A stretch of DNA of 40,295 nucleotides from Stenotrophomonas raiganjensis (SeqCode) (GTDB taxonomy: Bacteria; Pseudomonadota; Gammaproteobacteria; Xanthomonadales; Xanthomonadaceae), in the NCBI RefSeq assembly GCF_030658505.1, contig NZ_JAUTXR010000135.1:1-40295 (forward strand). Direction: 5' to 3'. The translations under genes were made by a program, and so were the position numbers. Numbering within the stretch: the first letter of the stretch is position 1; each line of letters opens with the position of its first letter. The notes under the pieces are model-generated. The model was not told the DNA's origin and did not search any database. It was given only the letters and a program-made list of their open reading frames with translations. Below, piece after piece: positions 14,674 to 24,055 of this stretch.

Positions 14674-17430
14674 ATGTCTATGGAATGGCGCCCCTCGGGC
14701 TGGGGCCAACGTGTGACACGCTCGCCACACTGGAGGTTGCGGCTGGATGGCGAATGCATCGAGCTGAACATCGCCGGCCAACAGTACCGGCAGCACGTGG
14801 ATGACGATCACGGCGTGCAGGTCATTCCAGGGCTTTTCTGGGCCCGTGTTTCATTGCAGACCGACAGCGGTTCCGTGTCCGTGGGCGGCCTGCCCAACGG
14901 GCAAGCGTCCCAGCTTGCAGCGGCTGTGCGGGGCCTGCTCTTCGCGCGCAGCACGCGTGGGCGCAAGGGCCTGTTCGAGGACATCCTCCAGCAGATCCAA
15001 GCCTGGTTGAGCGCGGCGGACGCACTGACTGATCGAGGTCACGCCAGCCGACGCTGGATCACCCATGAACAGCAGCAGGCGTTGCTGGCTGATCGGCCTG
15101 CCCTGCCGCTTTCCCCGGATGAGCTGGAGAGTCTGTTCCTCGATGCGAGCGTGCACGACGACCTGCGCTCCAGCCGCCATCTGGCCGCGCTTGAGGCACT
15201 GAATGACTGGCATCTGGATTGGCCCGCCATCTGGGCCGACGCCAACGCGACCATGGCAACGCGTGAGCAGGTGCTGGCCAAGGACTTCCTCAACCGGGTC
15301 GAGAGCAAGCCCCTGACCGAGGAACAGGCCCGCGCCGTCATCTGCTTCGACAACCGCGTGCAGGTCGTGGCCGCGGCAGGCTCCGGCAAGACATCGACGA
15401 TGGTCGCCAAGGCCGCGTATGCCATCGACCGCGGCTTCGTCGAACCCGAGCGGATCGTGATGCTCGCCTTCAACAAGGACGCTGCCAAGGAGCTGGAGGA
15501 ACGCGCGCAGCAATCCTTCGACCGGCTCGGCATGGGCGATATCGTGGTTGAGGCCCGGACCTTCCATGCCCTGGGCCTGGCCATCATCGCCAAGGCAACG
15601 GGACGCAAGCCCGACATTCCGGAATGGGCCATCGACGCGACGCAGGGCTTCAACAAGCTTGCCGAGCTGGTGGACGACCTGAAGGATCGCTCGACCCACT
15701 TCCGCACCCAGTGGGACATGTTCCGCCTGGTGTTCGGGCGCGATCTTCCGCCGTTCGGTGCCGACATGATGGCCGATGGCTACGACCGCGATGGCACGCC
15801 CTATATCCGCACACTGCAGGGTGAGCGGGTGAAAAGCCTGGAAGAGTGCGTCATCGCCGACTGGCTGTTCTACAACGGCGTGGCGTACGACTACGAGCGG
15901 CGCTACGAGTTCGATACCGCGACGGATACCCACCGCCAGTATCGTCCGGACTTCTACTATCCGGACGCCCGGCTGTATCACGAGCACTTTGCGCTGGATG
16001 CCGATGGACAGCCGCCGAAGCACTTTGCCAACTACAGCGAAGGGATGCACTGGAAGCGCCAGCAGCATGCGGCGCGCGACACTGCCTTGGTCGAGACGAC
16101 TTCGTTTGGCCTGCGCAGTGGACAGGCCCTGCAGGATCTTGCGGAACGGCTTGGTGCGTCTGATGTCGAACTCGATCCCAACCCGGACCGCGAACTGCCT
16201 GATCAGGGCGCCAAGCCGATGCCGGATGCCGACCTGATCGGCTTGATGCGCACCTTCATTGCCCATGCCAAGAGCAACTGCCTGACGCTGGACGCTATGG
16301 CCGCACGCCTGCGGCAGATGCCCGAAGACCAGTTCAAGGAACGCTACCGGCGCTTCCTGGAGATCGCAGGGCCGGTTTTCCAGGCCTGGGACGATGCACT
16401 GGCTGACGAGCGCAGCATCGATTTCGAAGACATGCTCAACATGGCCGCCGGGCTGCTGGAACAGGGCCACTATGAGTCACCCTACGATCTGGTGATGGCC
16501 GACGAATTCCAGGATGCCTCGCGCGCCCGTGCGCGCCTCTGCCGTGCGCTGGTCAGCCAACCGGGCCGCTATCTGTTTGCGGTGGGCGATGACTGGCAGT
16601 CGATCAATCGCTTCGCTGGCGCCGACGTTTCGGTGATGACCGGATTCCGCGAGTGGATGGGGCATGGCCAGGTGCTGAAACTGGAGCAGACGTTCCGCTG
16701 CCCGCAGGCACTGTGTGAGGTGTCCAGCCGCTTCATCGGCCGCAATCCGGCGCAGATCACCAAGGAAGTTCGCTCTGCTGCGCCGGCAATGGGCCCGGTG
16801 CTGCAGGCGTTCCAGATGAATCGGCGTGAGGAGGTGCAGGATGGTGTTCGCCAGTACCTCGCCAGGCTGCACCAGCAGCTGCTGTCCGGGGCCATCCCAC
16901 AGGGCCGTAATGGGCGCGTGACAGTCTTTATCCTGGGACGATATCGCGCGGATCGCGGCACAGTGCCTTCGGATTGGAAGACGGCCTTCGGCAGCACGAT
17001 GGACGTCGAGTTCCTGACCGCACATCGATCAAAGGGGCGCGAGGCGGATTACGTGATCCTGCCGGGCATGATCAACCGCAGTTTCCCGAGCCTGCGCGCG
17101 GATGACCCGGTGCTTTCGCTGGCAATGCCGGAGGGGGATACCTACCCATTGAGCGAAGAGCGGCGGTTGTTCTATGTCGCGCTGACGCGTGCGCGCCGCT
17201 CGGTGGCCATGTTCACCCTGCAGGGCAGGCACTCGCCGTTCCTGGATGAGCTGGTGCGGGACGGTGCGGTGGAAGTGACCGCGATTTCAGGCGCGGCCAT
17301 CCACGAAGAGCGCTGCCCGGTGTGCAGGGTAGGTGTGTTTGTGGACCGGAATGGGCCGCATGGAGCCTTCCGATCGTGCTCCAGTTACCCGTTGTGCCAC
17401 AACAAGCCGAAGGGTGGGCGGCGTGGGTAG
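14674..17430 (+). CDS. UvrD/HelD-like SF1 helicase with nuclease-like insert and zinc ribbon
   Basis: A 918-residue superfamily 1 DNA helicase. Residues 1-200 form an unassigned N-terminal domain. Helicase motifs appear in order: Walker A AAAGSGKTST (about 233-242), Walker B MADEFQDAS (about 606-614), motif III GDDWQSINRFAGAD, motif IV EQTFRCP, motif V AHRSKGREADYVIL (about 783-796) and motif VI YVALTRARR (about 832-840). Between motifs I and II, at about 395-475, lies an insert with RPDFYYP...YHEHF and a later Gln/Lys-rich helix, which resembles a PD-(D/E)XK nuclease core. The C-terminus (about 880-918) has CPVC and CSSYPLC, a topoisomerase-type zinc ribbon. DNA repair or anti-invader roles are possible. 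The start at 14674 follows AAGG. Confidence 0.9.
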   Translation: MSMEWRPSGWGQRVTRSPHWRLRLDGECIELNIAGQQYRQHVDDDHGVQVIPGLFWARVSLQTDSGSVSVGGLPNGQASQLAAAVRGLLFARSTRGRKGLFEDILQQIQAWLSAADALTDRGHASRRWITHEQQQALLADRPALPLSPDELESLFLDASVHDDLRSSRHLAALEALNDWHLDWPAIWADANATMATREQVLAKDFLNRVESKPLTEEQARAVICFDNRVQVVAAAGSGKTSTMVAKAAYAIDRGFVEPERIVMLAFNKDAAKELEERAQQSFDRLGMGDIVVEARTFHALGLAIIAKATGRKPDIPEWAIDATQGFNKLAELVDDLKDRSTHFRTQWDMFRLVFGRDLPPFGADMMADGYDRDGTPYIRTLQGERVKSLEECVIADWLFYNGVAYDYERRYEFDTATDTHRQYRPDFYYPDARLYHEHFALDADGQPPKHFANYSEGMHWKRQQHAARDTALVETTSFGLRSGQALQDLAERLGASDVELDPNPDRELPDQGAKPMPDADLIGLMRTFIAHAKSNCLTLDAMAARLRQMPEDQFKERYRRFLEIAGPVFQAWDDALADERSIDFEDMLNMAAGLLEQGHYESPYDLVMADEFQDASRARARLCRALVSQPGRYLFAVGDDWQSINRFAGADVSVMTGFREWMGHGQVLKLEQTFRCPQALCEVSSRFIGRNPAQITKEVRSAAPAMGPVLQAFQMNRREEVQDGVRQYLARLHQQLLSGAIPQGRNGRVTVFILGRYRADRGTVPSDWKTAFGSTMDVEFLTAHRSKGREADYVILPGMINRSFPSLRADDPVLSLAMPEGDTYPLSEERRLFYVALTRARRSVAMFTLQGRHSPFLDELVRDGAVEVTAISGAAIHEERCPVCRVGVFVDRNGPHGAFRSCSSYPLCHNKPKGGRRG

Positions 17431-17589
17431 CCGTCCGGGACCTGCCACTCGTTCGAACAGCGGACACAACAGCGCAACGGTGGACAGTTGGCGGTAGCTA
17501 GCGCCAGCCCCCCCTGCTTCCGTATTCCCACAAGAAGAAAGGGCACTGGGCCGGCTTTTGGGTCTGTTTCCAGCACCTGCATCAACGCT

Positions 17590-17828
17590 TTAACGCTTTG
17601 AGCACAGCTTTCTCAAGCTGAGAACGATGTCCGCAAAGCCATAAAGGAAGGGCGCAGCAAGAAGCGCGGAAACGCCTGATCCCAACAGCCAGGGAACGAC
17701 GCCAGTAAGCGCCAGCACGACGCTGATGACGCCGACTGCGGCCGACAAACCTCCGCAAGCGGCAGCGTCTCACTCTCTACTCGTGAGCGTTCTGCCGACG
17801 CCGTGTCCACCGCATCCATTTCACTCAT
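17590..17828 (-). pseudogene. Frameshifted small membrane-protein gene
   Basis: An ATG at 17828 with AAGGA upstream opens MSEMDAVDTASAERSRVE and about 25 hydrophilic residues, then that frame turns into Cys/Arg-rich sequence. In the next frame, from about 17754 to the TAA at 17590-17592, the DNA encodes a clearly membrane-type stretch: GGLSAAVGVISVVLALTGVV, PWLLGSGVSALLAAPFLYGF and ADIVLSLRKLCSKR. Joining the frames at the GCGGAGG near 17752-17756 gives a sensible protein of about 79 residues with two membrane helices. Loss of one G from a GGG run would explain the break. It may be a real pseudogene or a sequencing indel. Family unknown. Confidence 0.6.
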
Positions 17829-18105
17829 GATCAGTCCTTTCCGTGAAACCTGAATACTAGCTCAGTGAATGGCGTTCTGTGCTGGCGCCCGTCGGAACAT
17901 TCCACCGATCCACTGGAGGCGCTTCCTATCCGCCGGCTCAGCAAGGACACAGGGATACGGCGCAAGCAAACTCCAGGTGAAACAGCGGTATCACTTCCAA
18001 TGCAGCAATGGTCTGAATCGATTTCTTGATGCTCTGCCAGGAGTTTCAGCATCCATCCCTGTCCTCAGCTGAGGAGAGCTGCGCAGGTAGAAAAGCCTGA
18101 GCAAA
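17829..18105. other. Gene-poor interval
   Basis: No convincing gene was found between the frameshifted membrane gene and the tRNA-Ser terminator. A 73-codon minus-strand frame at 17831-18052 ends two bases before the 17828 ATG, but its third positions are only about half G/C and the protein lacks recognisable features. The interval is less GC-rich than its flanks and presumably holds the promoter of the 17828 gene. Confidence 0.5.
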
Positions 18106-18133
18106 CAAAAAGGCCCCTATCTCTAGGGGCCTT
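18106..18133 (-). terminator. Rho-independent terminator of tRNA-Ser
   Basis: On the minus strand a 10-bp stem, AAGGCCCCTA paired with TAGGGGCCTT (18110-18119 with 18124-18133), has a four-base loop and is followed by a T-run (A-run at 18106-18111 on the plus strand). It lies 10 bp past the 3' end of the tRNA gene. Confidence 0.9.
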
Positions 18134-18142
18134 CTGAAATCC

Positions 18143-18232
18143 TGGCGGAGAGAGTGGGATTCGAACCCACGGAAGGTTTAACCCTTCGCCGGTTTTCAAG
18201 ACCGGTGCCTTAAACCGCTCGGCCATCTCTCC
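18143..18232 (-). tRNA. tRNA-Ser(UGA)
   Basis: A 90-nt class II tRNA with encoded CCA. The acceptor stem is GGAGAGA paired with TCTCTCC, G is the discriminator base, and the T-arm has GGTTCGAATCC. The anticodon loop CTTGAAA contains TGA, which reads UCN serine codons. The long variable arm (GGCGAAGGGTTAAACCTTCC region) confirms the serine type. A candidate promoter lies upstream and a strong terminator follows. tRNA-Ser genes are common integration sites, but no integrase or duplicate 3' end was seen here. Confidence 0.97.
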
Positions 18233-18261
18233 AATCGGGTCCCGGTCGCCCGGGCAGCGGC

Positions 18262-18292
18262 GTATTCTCGCACGTGAACGGCATTTGCCCAA
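18262..18292 (-). promoter_or_regulatory. Candidate promoter of tRNA-Ser
   Basis: On the minus strand TTGGGC (18287-18292) and AGAATA or GAATAC (18262-18268) are spaced 18-19 bp apart, about 30 bp before the mature tRNA 5' end. Between them and the tRNA is a GC-rich segment that could be the discriminator of a stable-RNA promoter. The match is moderate. Confidence 0.45.
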
Positions 18293-18356
18293 GACCACCT
18301 TGCCCCTACCCTTCGCATCCAGCACGGTGGGGGCCTTCACCGCACTCGGAGCCGCC

Positions 18357-19430
18357 ATGGCGCATCTCGATCTGGCCAACCTGCGCACCACCCTGCTGGA
18401 CGACACCCAGTTGGCCGCAGTGGCCCTGCACCGCACCTTCGCCGGGCGGCTGCCGGTCAGCAGCGGGCACCTGGTGGTCTGCGATCCGCTGGTCCAGGCC
18501 GAGGCCCCCGCGCTGGCCGACTACACCGCCCCGCTGGGCCGGCACCCGGTCGAGATCATCGTGCACAGCGGCCGCCCGGCACTGGCCGTGGTCTGGTTCA
18601 AGCCCCGCGAGGCCCTCACTGCGTCTGCCCTGCACTGGCAGATGGCGCGCTGGACCACGCAGGACCTGACCGGACTGGATGAGGACAGCTTCATCGGCTA
18701 CCCGGTCGACGCCGGCATCGGCTGCTTCATGGATACCGACACCCAGCAGGCGCTGCTGGCCCTGATCGAACAGGCCGACGGCGACGGGGATGACGAGTGG
18801 TCCGATGCGCTGATCGACCATGACGGGCTGGATGAAGGCGCCGAGTACCGTCCTTGGGGCGAGGACTCGCCGCACGGCCTGGTCGTATTCACCAGTGGCT
18901 GGGGTGATGGCGTCTATCCCAGCTATTGGGCGCTGGACACCTCCGGTACCCCGGTGGCGCTGGTCACCGACTTCCTGTGCATCCAGGGCGGTGACGGGCG
19001 TGACGAACGCGAGATCGCCGACCAGGCCTATCGCGACAACCTGCCAGCTGCAGAAGCGGAGGCATTGGCGCGACTGGTGGCTGCCGTCGAACGAGACGAC
19101 GCGGAGGCATTGCAGGACCTGCTGAAGGATGCGCCGCAGCGCGCCAACCAGATCGAACCGGGCTGCGGCGGCACCGCACTCTACGAGGCGATCCGCCTGG
19201 ATCGACCACAGGCCTTGCGAGTGCTGCTGCAGGGTGGCGCGTTGCCGGCCATGCCCGAGCGCCTGCACATGAGCAGGGTCACCCGCTATCTCGACTATGC
19301 ACGCTTCCTGAAGAAGCCGCGCAGCGCGGAACTGATGGTGGTGCTGGAAGCGCCGGTCGTTGCGGCCGAACCGCCACCGGCCGCACCGCGACGCCGCAGC
19401 GTCTGGGACCGGTTGTTCGGGCGGACGTAG
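18357..19430 (+). CDS. DUF4241-like protein with ankyrin-like C-terminus
   Basis: A 357-residue protein with no signal peptide. The middle contains GWGDGVYPSYWALD (about 180-193), which recalls the GWGDGxYPxYWG signature of DUF4241 proteins, together with VDAGIGCFMD upstream. Residues about 250-310 (AVERDDAEALQDLLKD, GGTALYEAIRLDRPQALRVLLQGGA) look like two degenerate ankyrin repeats. The C-terminus is basic (RRRSVWDRLFGRT). DUF4241 domains are found in stand-alone cytosolic proteins and in suspected immunity proteins of toxin systems; no toxin gene lies next to it. The start at 18357 is preferred over an in-frame extension that overlaps the tRNA promoter. Function unknown. Confidence 0.8.
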   Translation: MAHLDLANLRTTLLDDTQLAAVALHRTFAGRLPVSSGHLVVCDPLVQAEAPALADYTAPLGRHPVEIIVHSGRPALAVVWFKPREALTASALHWQMARWTTQDLTGLDEDSFIGYPVDAGIGCFMDTDTQQALLALIEQADGDGDDEWSDALIDHDGLDEGAEYRPWGEDSPHGLVVFTSGWGDGVYPSYWALDTSGTPVALVTDFLCIQGGDGRDEREIADQAYRDNLPAAEAEALARLVAAVERDDAEALQDLLKDAPQRANQIEPGCGGTALYEAIRLDRPQALRVLLQGGALPAMPERLHMSRVTRYLDYARFLKKPRSAELMVVLEAPVVAAEPPPAAPRRRSVWDRLFGRT

Positions 19431-19450
19431 TCGACTTCCGGAAACAACAA

Positions 19451-19474
19451 CGCCGGGCATGGCCCGGCGCTACC
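19451..19474. repeat. SMAG-type REP
   Basis: CGCCGGGCATGGCCCGGCG followed by CTACC is a single hairpin ending in GTAG (minus strand). It lies between the convergent DUF4241 and LysR genes, where it may help end or protect transcripts. The same core recurs at 21322-21382. Confidence 0.8.
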
Positions 19475-19485
19475 GTTCAGCGCTC

Positions 19486-20478
19486 TCAGCCGGCGTCCAC
19501 CGCCAGCGCACCCAGTGCACTGGCCTTGATCCGTTCCTTGGCCTTCTCGCAGGCACCATCGCAATGCAGGCGTGACGCCTCCAGCTGCGGCGGCAGATGC
19601 TCGGCCAGGAAGTCGATGAACACGCGTACCGCCGGCAGCAGGCCGCGGCGCGAGGCGAACACGGCATGGCACACGCCCTGCGGCAGCGACCAGTCCGGCA
19701 GCACCACTTCCAGCTCGCCGTTGCGCACGGCGTCGGCGCAGACGGTTTCCGGCAGCATGGTGATGCCGAAACCGTCCTTCACCATGCTCTGCAGCAGCGG
19801 GAAGTCGAAACCGGCCACGCGCGGCTGCAGGTCGACCCGGCGCACTTCGCCTTCCGGGCCATGCAGCTCCCAGCGCTGGCGCGCTTCGTCTTCGCTGATG
19901 CTCAGGGTGACATGCTGGGTCAGTTCTTCCGGGTCCTTCGGGCGGCCGGCGCGGTCCAGGTACTTCGGGCTGGCTACCAGCAGCTCCTGCACCTGGCCGA
20001 AGCTGCGCATCACCAGGCTGCCGTCGTCGTCCAGGCGCGAACGCACGCGCAGGGCCACGTCGTAGCCTTCATTGATGATGTCCACGCGGCGGTTGCTGAT
20101 GTTCAACTGCAGGCGCACCTTCGGGTACTGCTCAAGGAACTTGGGCAGCAGCTTGGGCAGCTGCATCTGCGCCAGCGACACCGGCACGCTGGCGCGCACC
20201 ACGCCGCGCGGTTCGGCGCTGAGGCGGTCCACCACTTCGCGGGCGGCCTGTGCTTCGGCCAGCATCGTCTGCGCATGGCGGTGCACGCTGGTGCCCACGT
20301 CGGTAACGGCAAAACGACGCGTGGAGCGCTGCAGCAGGCGCACGCCCAGGTCGGTTTCCAGTTGGCTGATGCGGCGGCTCAGTCGCGACTTGGGAATGCC
20401 CAGCGCGCGCTCGGCGGCGGCGAACCCGCCGTGGTCGACCACCATCGCGAAGTAGTACAGATCATTCAGGTCATGCAT
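19486..20478 (-). CDS. LysR-family transcriptional regulator
   Basis: A 330-residue LysR regulator. The N-terminal helix-turn-helix is MHDLNDLYYFAMVVDHGGFAAAERALGIPKSRLSRRISQLE, followed by the long linker helix and a periplasmic-binding-like sensor domain (about 90-295). The last 25 residues (LHCDGACEKAKERIKAS) are an unusual extension with two cysteines. Members starting with DLNDLYYF often sit next to quinone- or azo-reductase genes and respond to electrophiles. Here it diverges from the azoreductase gene at 20606 with 127 bp between, so control of that gene is likely. Confidence 0.94.
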   Translation of the reverse strand: MHDLNDLYYFAMVVDHGGFAAAERALGIPKSRLSRRISQLETDLGVRLLQRSTRRFAVTDVGTSVHRHAQTMLAEAQAAREVVDRLSAEPRGVVRASVPVSLAQMQLPKLLPKFLEQYPKVRLQLNISNRRVDIINEGYDVALRVRSRLDDDGSLVMRSFGQVQELLVASPKYLDRAGRPKDPEELTQHVTLSISEDEARQRWELHGPEGEVRRVDLQPRVAGFDFPLLQSMVKDGFGITMLPETVCADAVRNGELEVVLPDWSLPQGVCHAVFASRRGLLPAVRVFIDFLAEHLPPQLEASRLHCDGACEKAKERIKASALGALAVDAG

Positions 20479-20605
20479 GCCCGAGTTCCATATCTAGAAC
20501 AATACGTGGCATTCAATCACCTTTATTCCGTCTTTGCAACAACCTATCGTTCTCTCCGTCGGCGGGGCCACCCCGCCCCTTCCTCCCAGAACATAGGTGA
20601 CTGCC

Positions 20606-21193
20606 ATGAAGCTTCTGCATCTCGACGCCAGCGTGCTTGGCGACAACTCCGTCTCGCGCCAGCTGTCGGCCGCCGTGGTCGCCCGCTTCACGGGCCAGAT
20701 CGACGGCCTGCAGGTCGATTATCGCGATCTTGACGCCAATCCGGTACCGCACCTGCGCAGCAGCTCGCTGGCCAAGACCGACGCGGCCGAGGCGACCGAT
20801 GCTGAACAGGTGATGCAGCAGTTCCTCGAGGCCGACATCGTGGTGATCGGCGCGCCGATGTACAACTTCAGCATTCCGTCCACACTCAAGGCCTGGATCG
20901 ACCGCGTGGCGGTGGCCGGCCGCACCTTCAAGTACACCGAGAACGGCCCGGTGGGCCTGGCCGGTGGCAAGCGGGTGATCATCGCCAGCAGCCGTGGCGG
21001 CATTTACACCGATTCACCGGCCGATTTCCAGGAGCCGTTCCTGCGCCAGGTGTTCGCCTTCATGGGCATCAACGAGGTCGAATTCGTGCGCGCCGAAGGC
21101 ATCGCCTACTCGCCGCAGCACCGTGAAGACGCCATTGCTGGCGCGCTGGCAGCCCTGCCGTCGCACGAAGCGGCCGAAGCCGTCGCGGCGTAA
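20606..21193 (+). CDS. azoR: FMN-dependent NADH-azoreductase
   Basis: A 195-residue flavodoxin-fold enzyme that reduces azo bonds and quinones with NADH through a bound FMN. The first loop is LHLDASVLGDNSVSRQLS. IGAPMYNFSIPSTLKAWIDRV is the diagnostic FMN-binding motif, and ASSRGGIY forms the third FMN contact. Length and order match AzoR. The start at 20606 (MKLLHLD) is preferred over a GTG three codons upstream. A LysR regulator is divergent, and a strong terminator at 21280 closes the transcript. Confidence 0.94.
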   Translation: MKLLHLDASVLGDNSVSRQLSAAVVARFTGQIDGLQVDYRDLDANPVPHLRSSSLAKTDAAEATDAEQVMQQFLEADIVVIGAPMYNFSIPSTLKAWIDRVAVAGRTFKYTENGPVGLAGGKRVIIASSRGGIYTDSPADFQEPFLRQVFAFMGINEVEFVRAEGIAYSPQHREDAIAGALAALPSHEAAEAVAA

Positions 21194-21279
21194 CGCGTTC
21201 CACCGTTCGGCGCTCCTCTCTCCTCGTCTGGGCGCTGAACGCGGGCCGGGATCCCCTCCCCCATCCTGGCCCACCCTGG

Positions 21280-21306
21280 CGGCCCCGCTCTGCGGGGCCG
21301 TCTTTT
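21280..21306 (+). terminator. Rho-independent terminator after azoR
   Basis: CGGCCCCGC (21280-21288) pairs with GCGGGGCCG (21292-21300) around a TCT loop, followed by TCTTTT. A 9-bp GC-rich stem plus U-run is a standard intrinsic terminator. Confidence 0.9.
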
Positions 21307-21321
21307 GTGGACCGATTCCCG

Positions 21322-21382
21322 CCCGCCGGGCATGGCCCGGCGCTACCCGAGCGGGATGGTAGCGACGGGCCATGCCCGGCGG
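21322..21382. repeat. SMAG-type REP pair (inverted)
   Basis: GCCGGGCATGGCCCGGCGCTACC at about 21325-21347 and its inverted partner GGTAGCGACGGGCCATGCCCGGC at about 21358-21380 face each other across a few bases. Both carry GTAG/CTAC at the inner side. This is the common head-to-head SMAG dimer, sitting between the azoR terminator and the SH3-like gene. Confidence 0.8.
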
Positions 21383-21399
21383 AAACGATACAGTGAGCC

Positions 21400-21756
21400 A
21401 TGAACTACATCGTGACCACTGCGCACCGCAGCGAATTTCCGCACCCGATCACCCTGCGCCGAGGCCAGGCACTGGTGGTGGGCGAACGTTATGAAGGCCC
21501 GGAGGGCTGGGAGGACTGGTTCCTGTGCGAAGCCGAGGGCCAGCAGCCCGGGTTCGTGCCGGCACCAGTGATCGGCCGCGATGCACAGGGTGACGCGTTT
21601 GCCACGGAAGATTACTGCGCGCGGGAGCTGGATGTGGATCCGGGGCAGATCTTGGGCGGGCTGCGCACCCTCAACGGCTGGGCGTGGTGCGTGCCGGAGA
21701 CCGGCGAACCGGGATGGGTACCGCTGGAGAAGTTGCGGGCAACAGAAACCCAGTAG
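21400..21756 (+). CDS. SH3-like domain protein
   Basis: A 118-residue cytosolic protein made of two SH3-like beta-barrel repeats. Repeat one (about 12-55) has LRRGQALVVGERYEGPEGWEDWFLCE...PGFVPAPVI; repeat two (about 68-113) has ARELDVDPGQILGGLRTLNGWAWCVP...PGWVPLEKL. The GWVP/GFVP endings are typical of bacterial SH3-like ligands. There is no signal peptide, so a wall-binding role is unlikely; such small proteins are often annotated only as SH3 domain-containing. Function unknown. It is convergent with serS. Confidence 0.8.
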   Translation: MNYIVTTAHRSEFPHPITLRRGQALVVGERYEGPEGWEDWFLCEAEGQQPGFVPAPVIGRDAQGDAFATEDYCARELDVDPGQILGGLRTLNGWAWCVPETGEPGWVPLEKLRATETQ

Positions 21757-21827
21757 GACCCGAGCCCATGCTCAGGCGGCGGCGCCGAGCGCCGATGGTC
21801 AATGCGGCCCGGGATGGGCAGAAGCAG

Positions 21828-21883
21828 CCGAGCGTAGGCTCGGCTCTACATGGATCTGTAGCGCCCGAGCCTACGCTCGGGCG
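21828..21883. repeat. SMAG-type REP pair (inverted)
   Basis: AGCCGAGCGTAGGCTCGGCTCTAC at about 21828-21850 and GTAGCGCCCGAGCCTACGCTCGGGC at about 21858-21882 form two hairpins in inverted orientation. A third related partial copy (GAGCCCATGCTCAGGCGG) lies at about 21762-21780. They fill most of the gap between the convergent SH3-like and serS genes. Confidence 0.75.
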
Positions 21884-21903
21884 GCGGCGCAAAGCGCCGG
21901 CTG

Positions 21904-23226
<1,323 letters not shown>

Positions 23227-23297
23227 TTATACGGATTTCTGCCGCCCGGTTCATTCCCGGCGTGGCAGAATCGAGCCATTCCGTACTGGTCCGGTCC

Positions 23298-23936
23298 ATG
23301 TCTGCACCCCGCTCGTCGTCCGCCAAGTCGTTCACTGTGCATATCCCGCGCAACGCGCTGAAGATCGCCGGCATTGCCTTCGGCGTGGGCGTACTGCTGT
23401 TCGTGCTGGTCTGGCTGACCGGCCGCGACAAGGAGTTCTTCCGCGCCGATCCGGCTGCGCAGACCCCGCAGGAGACCGCCCAGGTGGAGCCCCTGCCTGA
23501 ACCCCTGGCCGCTGCGGCGGGCTCCAGCGACATGCCCGATGCCAAGCCAGCCCCGGTGGAGGAAGAAGCGCCGAAGCTGGTCGAGACCGCCCCGCCACCG
23601 CCCGCCCCCGTGGCTGAAGCGGCCCCGGCTGCGCCTGGCCCTGCGCCGGCGGCCACCGGCAACAGCCAGCCGATGCCGATTGCCGGCCAGTCGCCGCCGC
23701 CGTCGTATCCGGCCGCCGCCCTGCGCGCAGGTGAAACCGGCACCGTGGTGGTGCGCGTGGACGTGGACGCCACCGGTTATCCGAACAACGCCACCGTGAT
23801 CCAGCGCAGCGGTTCACGCGAGCTTGACCGTGCCGCCACCGATGCCGTGCGCCGCTGGCGCTTCACCCCCGCGCAGAGCAATGGCCAGGCCGTGCCCGGC
23901 AGCATTGAAGTGCCGTTCGACTTCAAGACGCAGTAA
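23298..23936 (+). CDS. TonB-like energy transducer
   Basis: A 212-residue inner-membrane protein with cytoplasmic N-terminus, one membrane helix (about 20-40, ALKIAGIAFGVGVLLFVLVWL), a Pro/Ala/Glu-rich periplasmic spacer (about 50-135) and a TonB C-terminal domain with SYPAAALRAGETGTVVVRVDV and RELDRAATDAVRRWRFTPA. TonB proteins pass proton-motive force from ExbBD to outer-membrane receptors. No exbB or exbD is nearby. It is followed 119 bp later by a second TonB-like gene on the same strand. It diverges from serS. Confidence 0.9.
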   Translation: MSAPRSSSAKSFTVHIPRNALKIAGIAFGVGVLLFVLVWLTGRDKEFFRADPAAQTPQETAQVEPLPEPLAAAAGSSDMPDAKPAPVEEEAPKLVETAPPPPAPVAEAAPAAPGPAPAATGNSQPMPIAGQSPPPSYPAAALRAGETGTVVVRVDVDATGYPNNATVIQRSGSRELDRAATDAVRRWRFTPAQSNGQAVPGSIEVPFDFKTQ

Positions 23937-24055
23937 CTGAACGCTTGCCGGCAGGCAAACTGAACCCTGCCGGTGGCGTTGACGCAACGCTGACACTTCT
24001 CGTCCGTGGCTCGGGCAACACTGCCCACGTCGTCTTTTGACGGAAGGAGTTTGCG

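Noticed and set aside
17831..18052. 73-codon minus-strand frame ending two bases before the frameshifted membrane gene
   Set aside because: Third codon positions are only about half G/C, composition is not protein-like for this genome, and no motif is visible.
14095..18143. Integrative element with att sites
   Set aside because: No integrase, excisionase or direct repeat of the tRNA-Ser 3' end was seen, so it is listed only as a possible remnant.
23948..23973. CCGGCAGG/CCTGCCGG hairpin between the two TonB-like genes
   Set aside because: No T-run follows, the stem is short and the spacer is AC-rich; too weak to call a terminator.
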